A stretch of 19,341 nt of DNA. Source: Clostridiales bacterium UBA1752. Lineage in GTDB: Bacteria > Bacillota > Clostridia > Oscillospirales > CAG-382. The stretch lies in assembly GCA_002314835.1 (NCBI GenBank), contig DCHM01000026.1, forward strand, positions 22,485 through 41,825. The letters are read 5' to 3'. The position numbers were made by a program, and so were the translations under genes. Positions 1 to 7,446 of this stretch are shown here, piece after piece (position 1 is the stretch's first letter; the number at the start of each line of letters is the position of its first letter). The notes below the pieces were generated by a model, which was not told the origin of the DNA, ran no database searches, and saw only the letters and a list, made by a program, of their open reading frames with translations.

Positions 1-183
1 GACGACAGATTTTTGGTCAAGACGACGCAAGCGGCGATTGCCTATATCGGCGACGTAACCTACGCCGTCCCCTACCCCGGCGGCAAAGAAATGATACTCG
101 TCGAAAATCTCGACGACAAAAGCTATCTCGGCGGGCTTTTTAAAGCTATGTACGATGAATTGCCTGCCCCGAAAAACAAATAA
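1..183 (+). CDS. C-terminal end of an unidentified protein (partial)
   Basis: The first 183 bases are open in frame 1 and end in TAA; the gene starts before the window. The visible 60 residues begin DDRFLVKTTQ and end LPAPKNK, and contain an IAYIGDVTYAVPYPGG segment that reads like beta strands. There are no cysteines and no membrane segment. I do not recognise the family. Codon use matches the neighbouring genes, and a hairpin terminator follows directly, which supports this being a real gene end rather than a chance frame. Confidence 0.6.
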   Translation, partial: DDRFLVKTTQAAIAYIGDVTYAVPYPGGKEMILVENLDDKSYLGGLFKAMYDELPAPKNK

Positions 184-190
184 CAAAAGA

Positions 191-226
191 GAACCTGCCG
201 TGATACCACAGCAGGTTCTATCATTT
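191..226. terminator. Bidirectional rho-independent terminator
   Basis: The arms GAACCTGC (191-198) and GCAGGTTC (211-218) form a perfect 8-bp stem with a 12-nt loop, followed by a T-rich stretch on + and preceded by an A-rich stretch that serves the minus strand. It lies between two convergent genes, the unknown + gene and pfp on minus, and probably ends both. Confidence 0.75.
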
Positions 227-234
227 TCAGTTAA

Positions 235-1491
235 TTACTGAGCGTCTTTAGCGAGAACTTTTTTGAGCTGAACGAACTTAGGCAGGCCGTCTTCTTTCTT
301 CATATCGACGTCACCCTGGATGAGAGGCAGAGCGTAGTCGATAAAGCCCTGATTGAGACCGTCCTTGGTTTCGTTGAACCATTCTGCAGGAACCTTCTTT
401 TCTGCGTTTGCAACTGCAGAGAGGTCCATAAGGTCAACGTTGCATACGTATCTGCCGTCGAGATAGCTGCGCTTAAAGCCTACCATCTTGTCGGTGATGC
501 CCTGAGTAGCGTATTCAACTGCTGCTCTGCCTGCGCTGAAGGACTCTTCTACGTCGGTAGCGGAAGCGCAGTGTGCGGCGCATCTCTGGAGGAGCGAAAG
601 CTCTATGCCACGAGTCTTGGCACCGGTTTCCTTTTTGAGGTATGCGGCGAGGAAGGAAGCGAGGCCGCCGAGCTGGCTGTGGCCAAACTTATCCTTGCTC
701 TGAGCGAGGTCGGAGCCGTAGGACGAAATGTAGTTGCCGTCCTTGTCCTTGATGCCTTCGCTGACTGCAACGATGCACTTTTTGGTCTTTGCGTAAATCT
801 CTTTTACCTTAGCGGTAAATACGTTGATGTCAAAGTCGTTTTCGGGGCAGTAAATGAGGTCGGGACCGCAGCCCTTGTAGGATGCGAGTGCGCTGGCGGC
901 AGTGAGCCAGCCTGCGTCACGGCCCATGACTTCGACGACGGTAATCTGACCTGCGTCGTAAACGTGAGCGTCCTGGTAAACCTCCATCATCGAGGTAGCG
1001 ATGTACTTTGCGGCACTTGCATAGCCGGGGCAGTGGTCGGTGAGGATAAGGTCGTTGTCGATGGTCTTGGGAATACCCATTACACGGCACTCATAGCCTT
1101 TTTTCATCATATACTTGGATATCTTGTTGCAGGTATCCATAGAGTCGTTGCCACCGTTGTAGAAGAAATAACGGATGTTGTACTTTTTGAAGATTTTGAG
1201 GATTTCCTGATAGTCGGTCTCGTCCTCGTCGCTGTCAACGAGCTTGTAACGGCAAGAGCCGAGTGCAGACGAAGGAGTCTGCTTCATCAGTGCGAGGTTA
1301 GCAGGGTCTTCGGCGCCCATGTCGATAAGGTTATCGTGGATAACGCCGAGGATGCCGTTGAGGGCACCGTAAACTTTAGTGATGTTTTCGTTTTCGAGAG
1401 CGGTCTTGATGCAGCCGTAAGCGGATGCATTGATAACCGAAGTGGGGCCACCGGACTGACCGATGACTGCTGCGCCTTTGAGAATGCTCAT
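235..1491 (-). CDS. pfp: Pyrophosphate-dependent 6-phosphofructokinase
   Basis: Phosphorylates fructose 6-phosphate to fructose 1,6-bisphosphate in the cytosol, probably using pyrophosphate rather than ATP. The 418-residue protein has the PFK fold signatures: GQSGGPTSVIN (11-21), GGNDSMDT (113-120), PKTIDND (141-147) with the catalytic Asp at 145, and MGRDAGW (189-195). Two positions that separate ATP from PPi enzymes favour PPi: Asp116 in GGND-S, where ATP enzymes have Gly (GGDGS), and Lys142 in PKTIDND, where ATP enzymes have Gly (PGTIDND). The Asn before Asp116 is, as far as I recall, common in clostridial PPi enzymes. The start is set by AAAGGA upstream of the ATG. It is divergent from the aldolase that uses its product. 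The cofactor call rests on these two residues. Confidence 0.93.
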   Translation of the reverse strand: MSILKGAAVIGQSGGPTSVINASAYGCIKTALENENITKVYGALNGILGVIHDNLIDMGAEDPANLALMKQTPSSALGSCRYKLVDSDEDETDYQEILKIFKKYNIRYFFYNGGNDSMDTCNKISKYMMKKGYECRVMGIPKTIDNDLILTDHCPGYASAAKYIATSMMEVYQDAHVYDAGQITVVEVMGRDAGWLTAASALASYKGCGPDLIYCPENDFDINVFTAKVKEIYAKTKKCIVAVSEGIKDKDGNYISSYGSDLAQSKDKFGHSQLGGLASFLAAYLKKETGAKTRGIELSLLQRCAAHCASATDVEESFSAGRAAVEYATQGITDKMVGFKRSYLDGRYVCNVDLMDLSAVANAEKKVPAEWFNETKDGLNQGFIDYALPLIQGDVDMKKEDGLPKFVQLKKVLAKDAQ

Positions 1492-1531
1492 TTTGGATGT
1501 ATCCTTTCATATTTATATTCTAACATTTGCT

Positions 1532-1560
1532 ATAATACCACACTATTCGACTAAAATCAA
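1532..1560 (-). promoter_or_regulatory. Sigma-A promoter of pfp
   Basis: On the minus strand TTGATT (1560-1555) is followed after exactly 17 nt by TATTAT (1537-1532). The predicted start site is about 35 nt before the ATG, and an AAAGGA ribosome-binding site lies in that leader. Confidence 0.7.
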
Positions 1561-1600
1561 TGGCTTTTTTCACAGAATAAAAGCTAATTTCAAAATACAC

Positions 1601-1629
1601 TTGACAATCGGCACAAATACTGCTAAAAT
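1601..1629 (+). promoter_or_regulatory. Sigma-A promoter of fba
   Basis: A consensus TTGACA (1601-1606), a 17-nt spacer and TAAAAT (1624-1629), with TG one base ahead of the -10 box (extended -10). An AAGGAG ribosome-binding site at 1654-1659 precedes the ATG at 1671. This looks like a strong promoter, as expected for a glycolytic gene. Its -35 box is 40 bp from that of the divergent pfp promoter. Confidence 0.85.
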
Positions 1630-1670
1630 ATAGCGGTTAAATAAAATAACAAAAAGGAGTTTATTTCATT

Positions 1671-2609
1671 ATGGCACTTGTAACATCCAAAGAAATGTTC
1701 CGCAAGGCATACGAAGGCGGCTACGCCATCGGTGCATTTAATGTAAACAACATGGAGATTATCCAAGGTATCACCGAGGCAGCTAAAGAGGAGAACGCTC
1801 CCCTTATCCTCCAGGTATCCAAAGGTGCTCGTGCATACGCTAACCACACCTACCTCGTAAAGCTCGTAGAGGCTGCAGTTATCGAATGCCCCAACATTCC
1901 CATCGTTCTCCACCTCGACCACGGTCCCGACTTTGAGACCTGCAAATCCTGCATCGACGGCGGCTTTACCTCCGTTATGATCGACGGTTCTTCTTTCGCT
2001 TTCAACGAGAACGTCGAAGTTACCAAAAAGGTCGTTGAATACGCTCACGCTCACGGCGTCGTAGTCGAAGGCGAGCTCGGCACCCTCGCAGGTGTTGAAG
2101 ACGACGTTAAGGTTGAGGACGGTATGTCCAGCTACACCAACCCCGATCAGGTTCAGGAATTTGTAGAAAAGACCGGCGTCGACTCTCTCGCTATTGCTAT
2201 CGGCACCAGCCACGGTGCATACAAGTTTAAGCCCGGACAGAAGCCCCAGCTCCGTTTTGACATCCTGCAGGAAGTTGAACGTCGCCTCCCCGGCTTCCCT
2301 ATCGTTCTCCACGGCGCTTCCAGCGTTATCCCCGAATACGTTGACATGATCAACGCTAACGGCGGCAAGATGCCCGACGCTATCGGCATTCCCGAACCCA
2401 TGCTCCGTCAGGCAGCTTCGATGGCAGTCTGCAAGATTAACATCGACTCCGACCTCCGTCTCGCTATGACCGGCTCGGTTCGTAAATACTTTAACGAGCA
2501 TCCCGATCACTTTGACCCCCGTCAATACCTCAAGCCCGCAAGAGCTAACATCAAAGAGCTCGTTCGTCACAAGCTCGTTGACGTTCTCGGCTGCGCAGGC
2601 AAGGCTTAA
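1671..2609 (+). CDS. fba: Class II fructose-bisphosphate aldolase
   Basis: Cleaves fructose 1,6-bisphosphate to dihydroxyacetone phosphate and glyceraldehyde 3-phosphate, a zinc-dependent step in the cytosol. At 312 residues it has the usual length for class II aldolases of this type. Visible family motifs are GAFNVNNME near the N-terminus, LHLDHGPDFETC holding the metal and active-site His and Asp, IDGSS, EGELGTLAG with the conserved Glu, TSHGAYKF with a metal His, and IVLHGASSV with another metal His. AAGGAG at 1654-1659 sets the start. It is divergently transcribed from pfp, the preceding step of glycolysis, and is followed by a bidirectional terminator, so it is probably monocistronic. 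Codon choice is strongly biased, fitting high expression. Confidence 0.97.
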   Translation: MALVTSKEMFRKAYEGGYAIGAFNVNNMEIIQGITEAAKEENAPLILQVSKGARAYANHTYLVKLVEAAVIECPNIPIVLHLDHGPDFETCKSCIDGGFTSVMIDGSSFAFNENVEVTKKVVEYAHAHGVVVEGELGTLAGVEDDVKVEDGMSSYTNPDQVQEFVEKTGVDSLAIAIGTSHGAYKFKPGQKPQLRFDILQEVERRLPGFPIVLHGASSVIPEYVDMINANGGKMPDAIGIPEPMLRQAASMAVCKINIDSDLRLAMTGSVRKYFNEHPDHFDPRQYLKPARANIKELVRHKLVDVLGCAGKA

Positions 2610-2628
2610 TCGCTTTATAAGACAAAAT

Positions 2629-2659
2629 AAGAACCGTCCTGTCGGGCGGTTCTTTTTTT
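2629..2659. terminator. Bidirectional terminator after fba
   Basis: A 9-bp stem, GAACCGTCC (2631-2639) with GGGCGGTTC (2644-2652, one G-U pair) and a 4-nt loop, is followed by seven T. Read on minus, the same hairpin is followed by TTATTTTG, so it can also end the convergent operon whose last stop codon (2658-2660) overlaps the T-run. Confidence 0.9.
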
Positions 2660-2822
2660 AGTCTTCGATTTCGTAAACGAGGTCGTGCCAAACGAGCTTT
2701 GTGCCGACATCTATGCCGTCCGGCAGCAAAAACATGGCGATAAACACCTCGTTGCCCTGCTCGTCCTTGAGATTGGCGTATTCGCCGTCAATAGACGCAA
2801 CCGTATAATGTATTGTAGGCAT
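2658..2822 (-). CDS. Small protein of 54 residues, DUF3006-like
   Basis: A 54-residue acidic protein beginning MPTIHYTVASIDGEYANL and ending VYEIED. The ATG at 2822 is chosen over a longer upstream frame because AGAGGTG sits at good spacing before it, and the longer frame would run into the flavoprotein gene. The pattern (hydrophobic strand, DGEYA-L, E-GNEVFI, LLP-GI-VGTKL) resembles the DUF3006 family of small beta proteins, whose function is unknown; this is a resemblance from memory, not a firm hit. It is the last gene of the minus-strand tyrS operon, 11 nt after the flavoprotein stop. There is no signal peptide or membrane segment. No function is proposed. Confidence 0.7.
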   Translation of the reverse strand: MPTIHYTVASIDGEYANLKDEQGNEVFIAMFLLPDGIDVGTKLVWHDLVYEIED

Positions 2823-2833
2823 ATTTGCACCTC

Positions 2834-4084
2834 TTAATATATTCTGTCCGCTATATCGCGCGCGGCAAGGACTGCCGTTGACCAAGCTATCTGCAGGTTA
2901 TAGCCGCCCGTATATGCGTCAACGTCGAGGATTTCGCCTGCAAAATACAGGCCCTCGACCTTTTTTGACTCCATAGTGGCAGGGTTGACTTCCTTAATGC
3001 TGACGCCACCAGTAGTGACTATAGCCTCGGATATCGGGCGAGTGCCGATGATGCGCAGAGGCAGCTTTTTGAGCAGCTCGACTATGCGGCGGCGCTCCTC
3101 CTTGGTGACCGAATTGATTTTTTTATGAAAGTCTATTCCGCTTGCTTTAGCAAACGGCTCTATCAGCTTTTGCGGCAGCAGACCGCCGAGAGCGTTGACG
3201 TAATCACGGTTTTGCTCTTCGGCAAAGTCTCTGAGCAGTCTCGCATCAAGCGTCTGCGCGTCGAGCGCGGGCTTTAAGTCGATAAACATATCAAGCGGAT
3301 ATTTGCCCGTGAGGTGAGCCGACGCCGACAGTATAACGGGGCCCGAAACTCCAAAGTGAGTAAACAGCATTTCGCCCATTTCATCATACAGCTTTTTGCC
3401 GTCCTTATAAAACGAAACGCCCACGTTTTTTAGCGACAGCCCCATACATTTAGGGCAGATAAGGTCTCTCGAAACGAGCGGCACGAGCGAAGCCGCGAGC
3501 GGCGTAACCGTGTGTCCTGCCTGCCTTGCTATCTCATATCCCGAGCCGTCACTGCCGGTAAGCGGATACGACGCGCCTCCCGTCGCGAGCAGTACGTAAT
3601 CGGCGTCTATCCTGCCCTTGGACGTAATAACGCCGTCAACCACTCCGCCGTTTATGCTGATACCCTCGGCGGCGTCGTGGATAAACGTAACGCCTCCGTC
3701 CTTGCAAAGCTTGATAAGGCAATCGACGATATCGTACGCCTTGTCACTGACGGGAAAAACCCTGCGTCCCCTCTCGGTTTTGAGCGGCACGCCGTTTGAC
3801 TCAAAAAAGTCGATGGCGTCCTGCGGACCGAATGCGGCAAAAGCGGCGTACAAAAACCTCGGGTTTGTAGGCACGTTGTCGAGAAATTCGTCGCGGCTGC
3901 AGTTGTTGGTGACGTTGCACCTGCCCTTGCCCGTAATGGCAAGCTTGCGTCCGCATTTTTCGCCGTGCTCGATTATCGCCACACTGACGCCTCTTGATGC
4001 TGAGACGGCGGCAGCCATCAATCCGGATGCGCCGCCGCCGATAATGCAGAGATTGTATTTATTTGTCGTCTTTGTCATAGACAT
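2834..4084 (-). CDS. HI0933/BaiN-like FAD-dependent oxidoreductase
   Basis: A flavoprotein of the HI0933 (YhiN/BaiN) family, about 416 residues. The N-terminal dinucleotide fold shows CIIGGGASGLMAA, followed by the family signature GRKLAITGKGRCNVTN. Later come LATGGASYPLTGSDGSGYE in the middle and GEILDVDAYTGGYNLQIAWS near the C-terminus, which closes the FAD site. Members bind FAD; BaiN was described as a bile-acid 3-dehydro-4-oxidoreductase, but most members have no proven substrate, so I name only the family. Start: three in-frame ATGs lie at 4087, 4084 and 4078; GGGAAG upstream best fits 4084. The gene overlaps the 3' end of the RpiR gene by about 26 bp, suggesting translational coupling. 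Confidence 0.9.
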   Translation of the reverse strand: MSMTKTTNKYNLCIIGGGASGLMAAAVSASRGVSVAIIEHGEKCGRKLAITGKGRCNVTNNCSRDEFLDNVPTNPRFLYAAFAAFGPQDAIDFFESNGVPLKTERGRRVFPVSDKAYDIVDCLIKLCKDGGVTFIHDAAEGISINGGVVDGVITSKGRIDADYVLLATGGASYPLTGSDGSGYEIARQAGHTVTPLAASLVPLVSRDLICPKCMGLSLKNVGVSFYKDGKKLYDEMGEMLFTHFGVSGPVILSASAHLTGKYPLDMFIDLKPALDAQTLDARLLRDFAEEQNRDYVNALGGLLPQKLIEPFAKASGIDFHKKINSVTKEERRRIVELLKKLPLRIIGTRPISEAIVTTGGVSIKEVNPATMESKKVEGLYFAGEILDVDAYTGGYNLQIAWSTAVLAARDIADRIY

Positions 4085-4940
4085 CATAATCTTCCCAGAT
4101 ACCTTCGAGTTTGGTAAAAGTAGTAGAAATCTGCTCTTTGCGTCTCTGACCGATAGCGGCTATGAGCGCGTTAAGCACCGCCATAGGAGCAACGAGCGAA
4201 TCGACAAAAGAATTTATGTCGTTGGCGGCGAGCAGTGTGACGTCGGCGAGGTTTGCTATCGGAGATTGGTCGCTGTCGGTGAGCGCAATGACCTTGGCAC
4301 CCGAGCGCTTGGCAAAATACATCGCGTCAACGGTGCGCTTTGAATATCTCGGGAACGAAATGCCGAATACCGCGTCACCGTCCTGCACATGGATAAGCTG
4401 CTCAAATATTTCACTGCCCGAAACGTTTTGCACCAGCCTTACGTCCTTAAACAAAAGGTTGAGGTAAAATCCAAAAAACGACGACAGCGCGGTAGAAGAA
4501 CGGTTGCCGATTATGTATAGCGTCTTGGCGTCCAAAATGATGTTTACCGCTTCGTCAAACGCCTCCTTGGGCAAAGAGCCGAGCGTGCGTTTGAGCGAAT
4601 CAATATCAGAGTGGAGAGACGACGACAAAACGTCGTCACCTATGCGCTTGTCGGCTACGGCTATACGCTGTACGCTGGTAAGCTTGTTTTTGACCGCGTT
4701 TTTGATAGCCGCCTGCAATCTCGGATAACCGTCAAAGCCGAGCTCCATGGCGTATCTGACCATAGTGCTTTCGCTGATGCCGATTTCCTGCGAAAGTCTC
4801 GCGGCGGTCATATAGCTCGCGGCGACGTAATTTTGGAGCAAATATTTGCCTATTTTGCGATGCCCTTTTGAGCCGTTTTGTATGCTTTGCTCTATGAGCT
4901 CGAGCACGTTGACGTTGCCCGAGTTGGTCGTGTTATCCAT
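4059..4940 (-). CDS. RpiR/MurR-family transcriptional regulator
   Basis: A 293-residue regulator. The N-terminal part is the RpiR helix-turn-helix domain: HRKIGKYLLQNY, then AARLSQEIGISESTMVRYAMELGFDGYPRLQ, which is typical of the family. The C-terminal part is a SIS sugar-phosphate-binding domain with IIGNRSSTALSSFF and VFGISFPRYSKRTVDAM. The ATG at 4940 is preferred over an in-frame TTG at 4952, because GGTGA lies 5 nt before the ATG and tyrS ends at 4942, one base away (TGATATG). Regulators of this family usually sit beside sugar-phosphate or amino-sugar genes; here the neighbours are tyrS and a flavoprotein, so the target and ligand cannot be read from context. It may act at a distance, for example on amino-sugar use. 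Confidence 0.92.
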   Translation of the reverse strand: MDNTTNSGNVNVLELIEQSIQNGSKGHRKIGKYLLQNYVAASYMTAARLSQEIGISESTMVRYAMELGFDGYPRLQAAIKNAVKNKLTSVQRIAVADKRIGDDVLSSSLHSDIDSLKRTLGSLPKEAFDEAVNIILDAKTLYIIGNRSSTALSSFFGFYLNLLFKDVRLVQNVSGSEIFEQLIHVQDGDAVFGISFPRYSKRTVDAMYFAKRSGAKVIALTDSDQSPIANLADVTLLAANDINSFVDSLVAPMAVLNALIAAIGQRRKEQISTTFTKLEGIWEDYDVYDKDDK

Positions 4941-4941
4941 A

Positions 4942-6177
4942 TCAGTCACCAAAAGTGCCGAGGTAATACTTCTTTTTGCCTCTGCGAATGATTACTACCT
5001 TACCCTCGATGGCGTTATCGCGGCATATCTGATAGTTTGCGTCGTTGACGATAGTGCCGTTAACGGATATGGCGCCTGCCGCCAAAAACTCATTTGCTTC
5101 GCGCTTGCTCTGGCAAATGCCGTTGCCCACGAGCACGTCGATGAGGCGTCCCTCGGCGGCGTCGAAATGAGGTACGTTTTTAAATCCGGCAAGCAGGTCG
5201 TGGAGAGGAATATTGGCAATATCTCCCGAGAAAAGCTGCTCTGAAACCTTGACTGCGTTGAGGTAAGCTTCCTTGCCGTGGAGGTCGGTGACTATGCACT
5301 CGGCGAGTGCCTTTTGACCTATGCGGAGGTGCGGCTCTGCGTTGTGACGGGCTACGACGTCCTCTATTTCCTCTTTTGTAAGGAAGGTAAGGCGTTTAAG
5401 GTAGGTTTCTACCATTACGTCCTCGGTGTTGAGCAAAAACTGATACAGCTCGTAAGGCGAGGTCTTTGCGGCATCGAGCCAAACGGCGTTGCCCTCGGTC
5501 TTGCCGAATTTGACGCCGTGCGAGTCGAGCACCAAAGGCATGGTAAATGCATAAAGCTCGTCGCCGGTGGTTTTGCGCGCGATTTCGATGCCGGTGGTGA
5601 TGTTGCCCCACTGGTCCTGACCTGCCACCTGCATATCTACGCCGTATTCTTTATGTAAAAAGTTAAAGTCGATGCCTTGAATGAGCATATACGAGAACTC
5701 GGCGTACGAAATGCCTTCGTCGGAATTGAGCCTGTCCTGAATATGCTTTTTGCTCATCATATAGTTGACGGTGATGACCTTGCCGTAATCGCGCAAAAAG
5801 TCAACCATATTTATTTCCTTGCACCAGTCGTAGTTGTTGACTACCGTTACGCCGGGGAATAGATTGATAAGCTGTGCTTTGAGCGAATCAAAGTTTTTTT
5901 GTATTATCTCGCGTCTGACGAGAGCGCGTTCCGCAGTTGCCTTGGGGTCGCCTACGAGACCGGTAGCGCCGCCGACGAGGATAAACGGTATATGACCTGC
6001 CGCGGCAAGTCTGCGAATGATGAGGAAGGACGAATAGTGTCCGAGATGGAGGCTGTCGCCTGTCGGGTCTGTGCCTATGTAAAACTTAATGCCGCCCTCG
6101 TTGAGCTTTTTTTCGAGGTCGGGGCTCGAAATATCTTTTATCAGCCCGCGCCAAACGAGCTCTTCGTATAAAGTCAT
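4942..6177 (-). CDS. tyrS: Tyrosyl-tRNA synthetase
   Basis: Charges tRNA-Tyr with tyrosine in the cytosol. At 411 residues it has the bacterial TyrRS length. It shows the class I HIGH-type motif HLGH (44-47) within GTDPTGDSLHLGH, the tyrosine pocket segment with QVAGQDQWGNI (183-192), the KMSKS-type loop KFGKT (223-227), and a C-terminal S4 RNA-binding domain (about 345-405, with QSKREANEFLAAGAISVNG). An AAGGAG ribosome-binding site precedes the ATG by 8 nt. A perfect promoter at 6207-6235 leaves a leader of only about 20 nt, too short for a T-box, so the common T-box control of clostridial tyrS genes is absent here. The downstream RpiR gene starts one base after its stop. Confidence 0.97.
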   Translation of the reverse strand: MTLYEELVWRGLIKDISSPDLEKKLNEGGIKFYIGTDPTGDSLHLGHYSSFLIIRRLAAAGHIPFILVGGATGLVGDPKATAERALVRREIIQKNFDSLKAQLINLFPGVTVVNNYDWCKEINMVDFLRDYGKVITVNYMMSKKHIQDRLNSDEGISYAEFSYMLIQGIDFNFLHKEYGVDMQVAGQDQWGNITTGIEIARKTTGDELYAFTMPLVLDSHGVKFGKTEGNAVWLDAAKTSPYELYQFLLNTEDVMVETYLKRLTFLTKEEIEDVVARHNAEPHLRIGQKALAECIVTDLHGKEAYLNAVKVSEQLFSGDIANIPLHDLLAGFKNVPHFDAAEGRLIDVLVGNGICQSKREANEFLAAGAISVNGTIVNDANYQICRDNAIEGKVVIIRRGKKKYYLGTFGD

Positions 6178-6206
6178 ATAAATACTCCTTATATTATAAT
6201 AAGATG

Positions 6207-6235
6207 ATTATACATTTATTTCTGCAATCTGTCAA
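6207..6235 (-). promoter_or_regulatory. Consensus sigma-A promoter of the tyrS operon
   Basis: TTGACA (6235-6230), a 17-nt spacer and TATAAT (6212-6207): both boxes match consensus. The -35 box overlaps the last codons of the upstream trmK-maf gene, which ends at 6232. It gives tyrS its own transcript with a very short leader. Confidence 0.9.
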
Positions 6236-7434
6236 CACAAAAATTGCAAAATTGCATCCGCAAGCTCCTGCCTCGGCAGACCGATAATATTGGATAATCC
6301 GCCGTCAAAGCTATCCACGAGGCACCTGCCGATGCCCTGCAGTGCGTACGCACCCGCCTTGTCGAGCGGCTCGCCCGTGGCGATATAAGCGTTTATTTCA
6401 CCATCGGTGTAAGCTCTCATATTGACGGTCGAGGTAGCGCAAAATGTATGTACGCGCTCGCCTTTTACGAGGCAAACGCCCGTCATGACCGTGTTGGGCT
6501 TGCCCGACAGAGCCTTTAGCATTTCAAAAGCTTTTTTGTCATTCAGAGGCTTGCCGAGCGGCTCACCGTCCGGTGCAAAAACCATAGTGTCGGCTCCGAT
6601 AACGAGCTTATCGGGGTAAAGCGATGCAACCTCGAGTGCCTTGGCCTTTGCCGTCCGTATCATCGCTTCCGAGCGGCTGATGCCGAGGTCAAAATCAATC
6701 TCGTGCGCGGCAGGCACGACCTCAAAATCGAGGTGCAGCAGCTCGCATATTTCGCGTCTCCTCGGCGAAGCCGATGCCAATATCGCGCTCGTTTTGCACA
6801 GTATCATTTCACATTCGGCGAGCAACATTTTGAGTTCGGCATCCTCGCCTGCCTTTAAGCGGTTTTTAATATCTGTTTTACAACACGACACAAACCTGTC
6901 AAACGCCGCGTTTCGCGGTCTGACGGTGCCGAGCCAAAGCTCGCCTAAGTCGTAGGCTCTGTGATAGCCCGTGTATTCGGCACGCATTACGCAATAAGCC
7001 CTGCGTCCCTCGGTCACAAACGTCTCACCCTTTATCTCAAACCCGTTGTCCCACAGCCATTGCCTTACCTTATATATAAAGCTCTGTGGCTGCAGAATAA
7101 GTGCGGTGTGAGTGAGGTCGCCTGCCCTCTCCAATATATCGACTATAGTTTCGCCGCCCATACCGCATATAGCGGCAGTGTCAATGTCGTAGGCTTTTAA
7201 GCCGTCAAACCCGTCCGAAAGCTCAAAGCTGAGCCTCGGGGCAAGATAAGCGCCGTTGAGCCTCGACCTTTTGAGCGGTCCTTCGCGGAGTTCGCCTGCG
7301 ACGGCGGTCTGTGCCCTGCCGCTTTCGAGCGCGGCGGAGCAAAGATATGCGTGGTCGCTGCCTATGTCGGCAAACACGCGGCTGTCACCGATATATTGCA
7401 GTGCGGCATTGAGCCTCGGAGTGAGTTTTTGCAT
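6232..7434 (-). CDS. Fusion: tRNA (adenine-22-N1)-methyltransferase TrmK + Maf nucleotide pyrophosphatase
   Basis: A 400-residue protein joining two enzymes that are normally separate. Residues 1 to about 210 match TrmK, which methylates A22 of tRNA using S-adenosylmethionine: FADIGSDHAYL (22-31) is the AdoMet-binding motif I, and ICGMGGETIVDILE (89-102), LILQPQ (112-117) and a short helical tail follow. Residues from about 215 to 400 match Maf, a house-cleaning pyrophosphatase for modified nucleotides: ILASASPRR (218-226), VIGADTMV (278-285) with the acidic catalytic Asp282, GKPLNDKKAFEML (294-306), and DKAGAYALQG (358-367). An internal Met210 (base 6807) lies where a free Maf could begin, but I see no ribosome-binding site before it. 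It is 12 nt downstream of a small membrane-protein gene and shares its promoter. Confidence 0.9.
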   Translation of the reverse strand: MQKLTPRLNAALQYIGDSRVFADIGSDHAYLCSAALESGRAQTAVAGELREGPLKRSRLNGAYLAPRLSFELSDGFDGLKAYDIDTAAICGMGGETIVDILERAGDLTHTALILQPQSFIYKVRQWLWDNGFEIKGETFVTEGRRAYCVMRAEYTGYHRAYDLGELWLGTVRPRNAAFDRFVSCCKTDIKNRLKAGEDAELKMLLAECEMILCKTSAILASASPRRREICELLHLDFEVVPAAHEIDFDLGISRSEAMIRTAKAKALEVASLYPDKLVIGADTMVFAPDGEPLGKPLNDKKAFEMLKALSGKPNTVMTGVCLVKGERVHTFCATSTVNMRAYTDGEINAYIATGEPLDKAGAYALQGIGRCLVDSFDGGLSNIIGLPRQELADAILQFLC

Positions 7435-7446
7435 AAAAAAGTTCCC

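Noticed and set aside
571..1554. Long open frame on + opposite pfp (327 residues)
   Set aside because: It is antisense to a clear phosphofructokinase gene, has no ribosome-binding site and no family features; a by-product of codon bias in the real gene.
1561..1600. Inverted repeat GCTTTT/AAAAGC as a firm operator
   Set aside because: Arms of 6 bp in AT-rich DNA are too short to call as a feature; it is mentioned only as a possibility in the promoter finding.
1623..2570. Long open frame on - opposite fba (315 residues)
   Set aside because: It mirrors the strongly biased aldolase gene, crosses the fba promoter region and shows no recognisable domain.
6807..6807. Separate internal start for Maf at Met210
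   Set aside because: The Met fits the start of a free Maf, but the bases before it (on minus) lack a purine-rich ribosome-binding site, so one fused product is preferred.
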